Shown one piece after another: positions 1-6,037 of a stretch of DNA of 10,465 nucleotides. The translations under genes and the position numbers were made by a program. The stretch's first letter is position 1. Every line of letters starts with the position of its first letter. The notes below the pieces were generated by a model. It searched no databases. It was not told the origin of the DNA and saw only the letters and a program-made list of their open reading frames with translations. The DNA lies in NCBI GenBank assembly GCA_003455715.1, contig DMQJ01000471.1, forward strand, positions 1-10,465, read 5' to 3'. This DNA comes from Acidimicrobiaceae bacterium. Its GTDB lineage: Bacteria > Actinomycetota > Acidimicrobiia > Acidimicrobiales > Ilumatobacteraceae.

Positions 1-1
1 C

Positions 2-676
2 ACGGCGTCAGGCACCTGGCTTCGCGTGCCCGTCGCTGGGCGCGGCACCGTGCCAGCCACCGGCGCCGTAGCCGTCGCGGTGAACGTGACCGCAGTGGGG
101 GCAGCCGGTGTGGGCTATGTGACCGCCGCTGCTGGCGGGGCCGCCCGCCCACCCACCAGCACGGTGAACACGGCTATGGGTGCGCCAGCCGCCAATCTTG
201 CTGTGGTGCCGCTCGGCAGTGGCGGCGCGATCGATCTGCATGTGAGTGGTACGTCGACGCATCTGGTGGTGGACGTGGTGGGTTGGTTCGGGCCGGGCGA
301 TGCGGTGTCGAGCATCACGCCGGCCCGCCTGATGGACACCCGCCCCTTCGGAGCGACGACCGATGGGCAGCACTCGGGTAGCGGCGCGCTGGGGGCGGCG
401 GCCACCACCACGGTGACAGTGACCGGCCGGGGCGGCGTGCCCTCGAGCGGTGTTGGTGCGGTGGCCCTGAACGTGACGCTGGTGAACCCGACCGCCACCA
501 CATGGACCACCGTGTATCCGGCGGGCCGAGCCCGGCCGACCGCGAGCAACCTGAACGCGCCCGCGGGCCGCACCACGGCGGCATTGGTGATGGTGCCGGT
601 GGGGCCCGGTGGCCAGGTGACGATCTACCACCATGTGGGCAGCAGCCACATGGTGGTGGATGTGGTGGCATGGTTC
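2..676 (+). repeat. Two protein-level surface repeats preceding the lyase domain
   Basis: Two diverged copies of one module of roughly 100-120 residues. Copy 1 runs from the window edge to VVDVVGWF (ends 289). Copy 2 runs from ITPARLMDTRPF (starts 314) to VVDVVAWF (ends 676). Both hold a GRGxVPxxGxxAVxxNVT core, then YxTxxxxG, then a P(T)xSxxN turn, an L/V-VPxGxGG strand and the closing D-VV-x-WF. The [R/L]-L-M-D-T-R lead-in is visible only before copy 2; that of copy 1 would lie upstream. Such modules recur in large surface proteins of Acidimicrobiia and other actinobacteria; their ligand is not known to me. They probably serve as surface attachment or spacer modules. Confidence 0.7.
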
Positions 677-2611
677 GCCGGCGAGCCGTTGGCGCCCACC
701 GTGCCCCAGGTGCCGTCGGGTCGGCCCCGCATCTATCTTCCGAGCGAACTGCCTCGGTTGCAGGCGATGGTGGCGTCGTCACACCCGGCTGCCACGCGCT
801 TCCTCACGCTCATGCAGAGCCGCCGATCGTTGAGCTACAGCCAGTTGCGCAACAGCGGCTACAGCATGTGGCAGTTCGCATTGGCGGCACACCTCACGGG
901 CGACATCACGTTCTGCAACTTCGCCGTGACGGGCGTGGAGCAGTGGGTGGCCGCGGAGGAGGCTCGTATCGCCAGCGGCGGTCGGGCCGAGGTCGCAGGC
1001 GACAGCTACCTGGAAGTTGGCTACTACGTGGGCGACGTGGCGATGGTGCTCGACTGGTGCCACGGCGGCACGACGGCTGCGCAACGTGCGAGATGGCTCA
1101 CCTACGCCGATCAAGCGGTGTGGAACGTGTGGCACCCCGACGACGCCACCTGGGGCGGACGGAGCTATCCGTGGAGCGGCTGGTCGATCGACAACCCGAG
1201 CAACAACTACTACTACTCGTTCCTCCGGGCCACGATGCTGCTCGGTATTGCCGGACGAGGCGAGCTGGCCTCGGCCGACGGCTGGCTGCAGTTCTTCCGC
1301 ACCGACAAGATCGCCGGGCAGTTGGTGCCGACGTTCGAACGCGACCTGCAGGGCGGCGGCTCGCGAGAAGGCACCGGCTACGGCACCGCGATGATGAACC
1401 TGTGGGAGTTGTACGACCTGTGGGCGACGACAACCGGCGAAGACATCAGCGCGCTCACCGGCCACACGCGAGCGTCGCTGGTGCACTTCCTCCACTACGT
1501 GCTGCCCACTGTCGATGGCGTGTCGCTGAACGGCGACCACTCTCGCGACCAGACCGGTGAGTTCTTCGACTACCACCGTCACTACGCCCAGGCCGCGGCG
1601 TCGCTGTTGCCGGCGGGCGACCCGCTGGCCGCGAGGGCCCGCTGGCTGGTGGCCAACAGCAGCGTCCCGCAGATGACCACCGGCTTCATGTACGTGCACG
1701 ACCTGCTGTACGCCGACCCCGCCACCGTGCCGCAACCCCCTACTGCGATGAACACCGCGTACTACGCCCCCGGCATCGGGCAGGCCTACATGCGCAGCGG
1801 GTGGGGTAACGGCGCAGCCTGGATGAACGTGACGGCGGGCCCCTACACCGAGAGCCATGCCCACCGCGACCAGGGTTCGTTCCTGATGCACCAGGGCGAG
1901 TGGCTGGCCTACGACCCCAACTACCACTCGCACTCGGGCATCGAGCAGGAGGAGACGCTGCACAACTTGGTGCGCATCACCTCCGGCGGGCAGACCGTAC
2001 GCCAATGGGAAGGCGGGGTGAGCACGATGCAAGCGGTGCAGCAGGGCAACGGTTGGGTGCACGTCGCCTGTGACACGACCCCGGTGTACCGCTACCGCGG
2101 CGACCCGCCGGTCAACCGTGTGCAGCGCGAGTGGGTGTGGATCGACCCTGGCGTGGTGATCGTGTTCGACCGTGTCACCACCGACGCTGGCACCCAGCAG
2201 GTGTGGCAACTCAACTCGCCGGTCGCGCCGGTGGTGAATGGCGCGACGGCCACCTTCACCAACGGCGGCCACTCGCTTGCGGTGAGGCGCGTGATTCCGG
2301 CCGCGGCCACCACGTCGACGTTCGACTGGCGCACGGCCGGGTTCAGCGGTGGCTACCGGCTCGATGAAACCGTCTCGGGCGGCACCAACACGTTCCTCCA
2401 CGTGCTGTCGTTCGGCACGACGGTGACGTCGACAACGCGCAGCGACAGCGGCGGGCGTCAGGGCGTGCAGGTGAACCTCAGCGATGGTCGCGTCGTGACG
2501 GTGCGCTTCTCGGTGAGCGGCGTCGACGGAACCCTGGAGATCCGCAACGCGGCGGGCGCAGTGGTGGTGAACGCGCCGCTCAACCCTGGCGTGCGCACCT
2601 TGCCGGAGTAG
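2..2611 (+). CDS. Surface-repeat heparinase II/III-family polysaccharide lyase (5' partial)
   Basis: Probably an exported enzyme that cleaves acidic polysaccharide by beta-elimination; the substrate cannot be told from sequence. The frame is open to the left edge, and codons before the GTG at 26 (TASGTWLR) continue the repeat pattern, so the true start and any signal peptide lie outside. Counting from GTG 26: residues 1-88 and 97-217 are two surface repeats, 218-233 is a Pro-rich linker, and about 234-860 is the lyase region. It opens with an RPRIYLPSELPRLQ-type segment, has REGTGY (447-452) in the toroid, then GDHSRDQ (503-509) and FDYHRHY (514-520), and a beta-sandwich containing SHAHRDQGSF. 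H611-x-H613 and D630 reproduce the spacing of Pedobacter heparinase II His406, His408 and Asp425; H646 could be the third zinc ligand. This assignment is by eye from family knowledge. It converges with the aminopeptidase gene, 9 bases away. Alginate or oligo-alginate lyase of the same fold is an alternative. Confidence 0.8.
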   Translation, partial: TASGTWLRVPVAGRGTVPATGAVAVAVNVTAVGAAGVGYVTAAAGGAARPPTSTVNTAMGAPAANLAVVPLGSGGAIDLHVSGTSTHLVVDVVGWFGPGDAVSSITPARLMDTRPFGATTDGQHSGSGALGAAATTTVTVTGRGGVPSSGVGAVALNVTLVNPTATTWTTVYPAGRARPTASNLNAPAGRTTAALVMVPVGPGGQVTIYHHVGSSHMVVDVVAWFAGEPLAPTVPQVPSGRPRIYLPSELPRLQAMVASSHPAATRFLTLMQSRRSLSYSQLRNSGYSMWQFALAAHLTGDITFCNFAVTGVEQWVAAEEARIASGGRAEVAGDSYLEVGYYVGDVAMVLDWCHGGTTAAQRARWLTYADQAVWNVWHPDDATWGGRSYPWSGWSIDNPSNNYYYSFLRATMLLGIAGRGELASADGWLQFFRTDKIAGQLVPTFERDLQGGGSREGTGYGTAMMNLWELYDLWATTTGEDISALTGHTRASLVHFLHYVLPTVDGVSLNGDHSRDQTGEFFDYHRHYAQAAASLLPAGDPLAARARWLVANSSVPQMTTGFMYVHDLLYADPATVPQPPTAMNTAYYAPGIGQAYMRSGWGNGAAWMNVTAGPYTESHAHRDQGSFLMHQGEWLAYDPNYHSHSGIEQEETLHNLVRITSGGQTVRQWEGGVSTMQAVQQGNGWVHVACDTTPVYRYRGDPPVNRVQREWVWIDPGVVIVFDRVTTDAGTQQVWQLNSPVAPVVNGATATFTNGGHSLAVRRVIPAAATTSTFDWRTAGFSGGYRLDETVSGGTNTFLHVLSFGTTVTSTTRSDSGGRQGVQVNLSDGRVVTVRFSVSGVDGTLEIRNAAGAVVVNAPLNPGVRTLPE

Positions 2612-2620
2612 CAGTCTGAC

Positions 2621-3601
2621 TCAGCGGGCCCAGGGGGCAGTGGGGCTCACGGCACCGGGGGCGGTGAGCACGTCGACACCGTCGTCGGTGACCAGCAGCG
2701 TGTGCTCGAACTGCGCGGTGCGCTTGCCATCGGCGGTGACGGCAGTCCAGTCGTCGTCGAACACCATGCGGTGCTGCCACGAGCCGAGGGTGATCATCGG
2801 CTCGACCGTGAAGGTCATGCCCGGGCGCATGATCATGCTGGCCCGCTCGTCGTAGTAGTGCAGCACCTGGATGTCGGTGTGGAACTGTTCGCCGATGCCG
2901 TGCCCGATGAAGGCTCGCACCACGCCCAACTTGTGGGCCTTGGCGTGATTCTCGATGGCACGGCCGATGTCGCTGAGCGGGCGACCGGGCACGACGGCCT
3001 CGATGCCCTTCCACATGCATTCCTCGGTGACCTTCACCAGGTTGCGGCTGACTGGGTCGACCTCGCCGACGAAGAAGGTGGCGTTGGTGTCGCCGTGTAC
3101 GCCGCCGACGTAACAGGTGACGTCGAGGTTGACGATGTCGCCGTCCTGCAGCGCACGGCTGTCGGGGATGCCGTGGCAGATGACCTCGTTCACCGAGGTG
3201 CACACGCTCTTCGGGTAGCCGTGATAGTTGAGCGGGCTGGGGTAGGCGCCGCGCTCGATGGTGGCCTCGTGGACGAAGACGTCGATTTCGTCGGTGGTGA
3301 TGCCGGGCCGCACCATCTCGCCCGCCAGGCGGAGGATCTCGGCCGCCATCGCGCCTGCAACGCGCATGCGCTCGATGATGTCGGGGGTCTTCACCCGCGG
3401 CTCGGCCCAGCGCGGGGCCTCACCGGTGGCCGCGTACGGCGGCTTCACGATGTGGTCGGGCACCGAGCGCATGGGGCTCACCTCGCCCTGCAGCACCCGG
3501 CCTTCGAGCGGCTTGTGGCAGCGCTTGTACTTGCGGCCACTGCCGCACCAGCAGGCGTCGTTGGCCTGCGGCAACACGGAGGGCGGAACGGTCTGCAGCA
3601 C
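2621..3601 (-). CDS. map: Type I methionine aminopeptidase with N-terminal SEC-C zinc motif
   Basis: Removes the initiator methionine from nascent proteins in the cytoplasm. The product is 326 residues from a GTG at 3601. Residues 17-29 form a SEC-C motif (C17-W-C19 ... C28-H29), which in related enzymes binds zinc and may help ribosome docking. Residues about 73-316 are the pita-bread domain. The five metal ligands of the family are all present: D160, D171, H234, E267 and E299, together with the substrate-side histidines H143 (NEVICHGIPD) and H241. I chose GTG 3601 because it keeps the whole SEC-C motif and sits 7 bases after a TAGACT -10 element, the usual geometry of a leaderless actinobacterial mRNA. 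The reading frame stays open far upstream but would then overlap the DUF427 gene. The ATG at residue 44 would cut off the zinc motif and is less likely. Many actinobacteria carry a second, shorter map gene; none is seen here. Confidence 0.95.
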   Translation of the reverse strand: MLQTVPPSVLPQANDACWCGSGRKYKRCHKPLEGRVLQGEVSPMRSVPDHIVKPPYAATGEAPRWAEPRVKTPDIIERMRVAGAMAAEILRLAGEMVRPGITTDEIDVFVHEATIERGAYPSPLNYHGYPKSVCTSVNEVICHGIPDSRALQDGDIVNLDVTCYVGGVHGDTNATFFVGEVDPVSRNLVKVTEECMWKGIEAVVPGRPLSDIGRAIENHAKAHKLGVVRAFIGHGIGEQFHTDIQVLHYYDERASMIMRPGMTFTVEPMITLGSWQHRMVFDDDWTAVTADGKRTAQFEHTLLVTDDGVDVLTAPGAVSPTAPWAR

Positions 3602-3614
3602 GTTGCCCAGTCTA
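3602..3614 (-). promoter_or_regulatory. -10 element and leaderless start of the aminopeptidase gene
   Basis: On the minus strand TAGACT (plus positions 3609-3614) matches the actinobacterial TANNNT -10 hexamer. It is followed by 7 bases (GGGCAAC) and then the GTG start codon, so transcription would begin at or within a base of the GTG. No Shine-Dalgarno sequence is present and there is no convincing -35 box 16-18 bases upstream, which is common in high-GC actinobacteria. Confidence 0.6.
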
Positions 3615-3666
3615 TTTGCGGTTGGGGGCCGCGCGCCCACGCCTGCTCGTGAGGGAGCCTGCCCTG

Positions 3667-4164
3667 CTACCAGTGCATGGTGCCGGGCTGGCCCTTGAAC
3701 GGGCCGACGATCGCGTCGGTGATCCAGCCACCGTAGAAGCCGCCGGGCTGGGGTCGGGCGACTTCGTCGCCAACCAGGCACCGGTCCATCAGCGCTGGCA
3801 TGAAGCCAACCAACTCGGCGAGGGCCGCGTACCGCGGACGAGGGTGGGGGTACGCCCATGCGGCGCGTCGCGCCCGCCGGATGCCGACGACGACGTCGTA
3901 GTAGCGGGCAACGCCTTTCCACTCGCACACGCTGCTGCCCTCCGCGGGCTGCAACACGTCGGGCACGACATCGGCGAGCGGCAGGTAGTAGGTGGGCGGG
4001 TGGCTGGTTTCGAGCACCCGCCAACCCTGCTGAGTGTCGGCGATGACGACACCGGCGAACTCCACGCGCAGCCTGGCGGGCACAGGTTCCAGGGTGGGCG
4101 GGCGCGGGTAGTCCCACACGCTCTCCTGGCCGGGGCCAGGGGGAATTCGCTCCACTGCTGCCAT
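3667..4164 (-). CDS. DUF427 family protein
   Basis: A 165-residue protein that covers the whole DUF427 (PF04248) family. Its function is not established. The domain is recognisable from ESVWDYPRPP near the start, RVLETSHPPTYYLP in the middle, CEWKG, a basic AAWAYPHPRP segment and the C-terminal FYGGWIT..IVGPFKGQPGT run. No signal peptide or membrane helix is seen, so it should be cytosolic. I chose the ATG at 4164. It lies close to the conserved ESVWDYP segment and just downstream of a TANNNT hexamer, while upstream in-frame codons (to 4218) give a non-conserved extension. The gene is divergent from the DosR-like regulator and shares its 134-base intergenic region, so it is a candidate member of that regulon (inference). 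A 65-base gap holding the aminopeptidase promoter separates it from the downstream gene. Confidence 0.9.
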   Translation of the reverse strand: MAAVERIPPGPGQESVWDYPRPPTLEPVPARLRVEFAGVVIADTQQGWRVLETSHPPTYYLPLADVVPDVLQPAEGSSVCEWKGVARYYDVVVGIRRARRAAWAYPHPRPRYAALAELVGFMPALMDRCLVGDEVARPQPGGFYGGWITDAIVGPFKGQPGTMHW

Positions 4165-4174
4165 GCAATGGCGA

Positions 4175-4180
4175 ACCGTA
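4175..4180 (-). promoter_or_regulatory. Candidate -10 element of the DUF427 gene
   Basis: TACGGT on the minus strand fits TANNNT and ends 10 bases before the ATG at 4164, which would give a leader of only a few bases. No Shine-Dalgarno sequence is visible before the ATG, which agrees with a near-leaderless transcript. No clear -35 box stands at the expected spacing. Confidence 0.35.
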
Positions 4181-4241
4181 GGCAGCGACGACGTCATCCG
4201 CCACTTCTGCGCGATCACTCGTCAATGCCGCTCCATGTGAG

Positions 4242-4261
4242 AATGTGACCTTGGTCCCTGT
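4242..4261. promoter_or_regulatory. DosR-box-like palindrome upstream of the DevR-like gene
   Basis: The 14-base core GTGACCTTGGTCCC (4245-4258) is a near-perfect palindrome (GTGACC-TT-GGTCCC, one mismatched pair). It agrees with the core of the mycobacterial DosR operator, GGGACTWWAGTCCC, at 11 of 14 positions; the three outer bases on each side do not match. Its centre is about 47 bases upstream of the regulator's ATG, which would overlap a -35 region if the transcript is nearly leaderless, as DosR boxes usually do. It is about 87 bases from the divergent DUF427 start. Binding and autoregulation are inference. Confidence 0.45.
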
Positions 4262-4283
4262 CCACTGCGGGGGCCGGAACGGA

Positions 4284-4289
4284 CAGACT
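4284..4289 (+). promoter_or_regulatory. Possible -10 element of the DevR-like gene
   Basis: CAGACT differs from a TANNNT hexamer only at its first base and ends 9 bases before the ATG at 4299, giving a leader of 0-3 bases. It resembles the TAGACT element of the aminopeptidase gene. A weak -10 is what an activator-dependent promoter would have, but the match alone is weak. No Shine-Dalgarno sequence is seen ahead of this ATG. Confidence 0.25.
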
Positions 4290-4298
4290 GAGACACTT

Positions 4299-4967
4299 AT
4301 GGACGACGCGACGCAGCCGATCCAGGTCTTCTTGCTCGACGATCACGAGATCGTCCGCCGCGGGGTACGCGAACTCCTGGAGGCCGAGCCCGACCTGCAG
4401 GTGGTGGGCGAAGCGTCCACCGCGGAAGAGGCATTGGCCCGGATCCCTGCGGTGCGCCCCGACGTTGCGGTGCTCGATGTCCGTCTGCCCGACGGGAGTG
4501 GCGTGGAGGTGTGCCGTGAGGTGCGCAGCCAGATCCCTGGTCTGGCCTGCCTCATGCTCACCTCATTCAGCGACGACGACGCACTGTTCGAGGCCATCAT
4601 GGCCGGGGCGGCTGGCTATGTGCTGAAGCAGATTCGCGGCAACGACCTGGTCACCGCGATCCGCCGAGTGGCGCGCGGTGAGAGCTTGCTCGACCCCACC
4701 ATCACCACCAAGGTGCTGCATCGTCTGCGCAACCCCAGCGAGGAAGATGAGCGGTTGGCCAAGCTCACTCCGCAAGAGCGTCGCATTCTCGACCTCATCG
4801 CCGAAGGTGCCACCAACCGTCAGATCGGTGCCGAGTTGCACCTCGCCGAGAAGACGGTGAAGAACTACGTCAGCAACATGCTGATGAAGTTGGGCATGAG
4901 TCGCCGCACCGAAGCCGCGGTGTTCGCCGTGAAGGCCGGGGTCGGTCGCAACCAGCACCACTCGTAA
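4299..4967 (+). CDS. devR: NarL/LuxR-family response regulator, DevR/DosR-like
   Basis: A 222-residue cytosolic transcription regulator. The receiver domain (about 8-125) has the acidic pocket D14-D15, phosphoacceptor D60 (VLDVRLPDGSG), T88 and K110. The LuxR-type HTH (about 155-215) has LTPQERRILDLIAEG and AEKTVKNYVSNML. The match to M. tuberculosis DosR is close throughout, at a constant offset of 6: Asp54, Thr82 and Lys104 correspond to D60, T88 and K110. The DNA contacts Lys179, Lys182 and Asn183 correspond to K185, K188 and N189, all conserved. Of the two threonines phosphorylated by PknH in DosR, Thr198 is kept (T204) and Thr205 is replaced (V211). I chose the ATG at 4299 because the extension back to 4245 is not conserved and would run through the putative operator. 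The gene is tail-to-tail with a DevS-like kinase rather than ahead of it in one operon. Orthology is likely but needs a phylogeny. Confidence 0.92.
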   Translation: MDDATQPIQVFLLDDHEIVRRGVRELLEAEPDLQVVGEASTAEEALARIPAVRPDVAVLDVRLPDGSGVEVCREVRSQIPGLACLMLTSFSDDDALFEAIMAGAAGYVLKQIRGNDLVTAIRRVARGESLLDPTITTKVLHRLRNPSEEDERLAKLTPQERRILDLIAEGATNRQIGAELHLAEKTVKNYVSNMLMKLGMSRRTEAAVFAVKAGVGRNQHHS

Positions 4968-4978
4968 GGCATCCCCGT

Positions 4979-4994
4979 CGGCGGTCAGCCGCCG
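4979..4994. terminator. Short GC-rich hairpin between convergent genes
   Basis: CGGCGG-TCAG-CCGCCG forms a perfect 6-bp stem with a 4-base loop. It sits just past the regulator stop (4967), and its loop contains the kinase's stop codon (minus-strand TGA, 4985-4987). There is no T-run on either side, so it would be at most a weak or Rho-assisted terminator. Chance is a real alternative in DNA this GC-rich. Confidence 0.25.
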
Positions 4995-6013
4995 GTCGGC
5001 ACCTGCCAGTGCACTGTCGTGCCCGCGTGCTCGGCGGAGGTGACGACGCACGAACCCCCCAGGCGGGCTGCCCGGTCTTGCATGTTGAGCAGCCCGCTTC
5101 CAAGGCGATGACTGCTGGGGATGCCGGCGCCGTCGTCGTGCACCACCAACGTCAGTTCGTCGCTCAGATGGCTGAGCAACACCTCCACCTTCTTCGCCCG
5201 TGCATGACGGGCGACGTTGCTGAGGGCTTCGCGCACCACGGCAGCCACTTCGTCGATGACGTTCTGGCCGATCGTGTCGAGCACCCCGTTGAAGTGCAGC
5301 GTGGGTCGGTAGCCGAGCACCCGCGCCGACTCGTCGACGAGGTCGTTCACCACCACTCGAATGGTGCGACCGGCGCTGCGTTTGCTGGCCAGCCCGAAGA
5401 TGGCGGTGCGCAACTCGCGGATGGCGTCGTCTTGGTCGTCGAGGATACGCTCGATCTTCGTCTTCGCCGCTTCTGGCACGATGGGCAGCACGCTTTGCAG
5501 GGTGAGCCCGGCCGCGAACAGCCGCTGGATGACGGTGTCGTGCAGATCGCGGGCGATTCGCTCGTGATCTTCGGCGAGCATCACCCGTTGGCGAGCGGCT
5601 TCCAACTCGGCGTCGGCCAGGCGGTTGGCGGTGACGTCACGAACGGTGGCAATGACCACCGACTCACCGGCCACCTCTGCAGGGGCGAGGGAGATTTCAA
5701 CGGGGAAGGTGGAGCCGTCGGCGCGCAGCGCCGTGAGCTGCATGCCGTGCCCCATCGCCCGCCGGTGGGGCTGCTCGCCGTAGCGAGCGCGGTGGTGCTC
5801 GTGCGCTCCCCGCAGCGCCACCGGCAACAGCATGTCGACCGGTTGGCCGAGGAGTTCTTCGCGTCGGTAGCCGAGGAGGCGCTCGACCTCGCGGTTCACC
5901 AGCAACATCTCGCCGTCGTCGTTGACGATGACGACACCATCAGGCATCGCCTCCACCACTTCCAGTAGCCAGTGTTCCTCGTTCATCGGCTCACGTTCTT
6001 CGGTGTGTGTCAA
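4985..6013 (-). CDS. PAS-domain sensor histidine kinase with DevS-like HisKA_3/HATPase transmitter
   Basis: Sensor kinase of 342 residues, probably cytosolic because no membrane helix is seen. Numbered from TTG 6013: a PAS domain (about 13-130, with AMPDGVVIVNDDGEM, LLGYRREELLGQ and a DGSTFPVEISLAP strand), then a HisKA_3 dimerization helix with phosphoacceptor H158 in RIARDLHDTVIQRLFA, then HATPase_c with N266 in the N box (REALSNVARHA), DDGAG (293-297) and GSGL (305-308). The transmitter resembles DevS/DosT of mycobacteria, but the tandem GAF sensor is replaced by one PAS. The PAS has H71 at the position of the FixL and DosP heme ligand, but heme binding is unproven. The TTG start is preferred because an 8-base Shine-Dalgarno lies 8 bases ahead; GTG 6025 and ATG 5986 are alternatives. 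The likely partner is the convergent DevR-like regulator, and it is probably co-transcribed with the GGDEF gene 24 bases upstream. Confidence 0.9.
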   Translation of the reverse strand: MTHTEEREPMNEEHWLLEVVEAMPDGVVIVNDDGEMLLVNREVERLLGYRREELLGQPVDMLLPVALRGAHEHHRARYGEQPHRRAMGHGMQLTALRADGSTFPVEISLAPAEVAGESVVIATVRDVTANRLADAELEAARQRVMLAEDHERIARDLHDTVIQRLFAAGLTLQSVLPIVPEAAKTKIERILDDQDDAIRELRTAIFGLASKRSAGRTIRVVVNDLVDESARVLGYRPTLHFNGVLDTIGQNVIDEVAAVVREALSNVARHARAKKVEVLLSHLSDELTLVVHDDGAGIPSSHRLGSGLLNMQDRAARLGGSCVVTSAEHAGTTVHWQVPTGG

Positions 6014-6021
6014 CTTCCCGT

Positions 6022-6029
6022 TCACCTCC
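6022..6029 (-). promoter_or_regulatory. Strong ribosome binding site deciding the kinase start
   Basis: On the minus strand GGAGGTGA is a full 8-base complement to the 3' end of 16S rRNA, followed by 8 bases and a TTG (first base 6013). The GTG at 6025 lies inside this motif and so cannot use it, and no comparable site precedes the ATG at 5986. It lies between the GGDEF stop codon (6038-6040) and the kinase, consistent with translation of a downstream gene in a shared transcript. Confidence 0.6.
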
Positions 6030-6037
6030 CCACATCC

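Noticed and set aside
779..2401. A 540-codon open frame on the minus strand opposite the lyase gene
   Set aside because: The translation is rich in Arg, His, Gly and Val with no recognisable motif. It lies antisense to a clear heparinase-family coding region, the usual artefact of high-GC DNA.
3602..4225. Upstream in-frame extension of the aminopeptidase to over 500 residues
   Set aside because: The extra part overlaps the DUF427 gene in another frame and lacks conserved motifs. The GTG at 3601 with a -10 element 7 bases ahead explains the start.
4258..4286. Second inverted repeat CTGTCC ... GGACAG with a 17-base spacer upstream of the DevR-like gene
   Set aside because: The spacing does not suit a NarL-type dimer site and 6-base arms occur by chance in such sequence. 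The overlapping DosR-box-like palindrome is the better candidate.
4245..4298. Alternative earlier start of the DevR-like gene
   Set aside because: The 18 extra residues are not conserved in DosR-like proteins and are encoded by the palindrome and promoter region.
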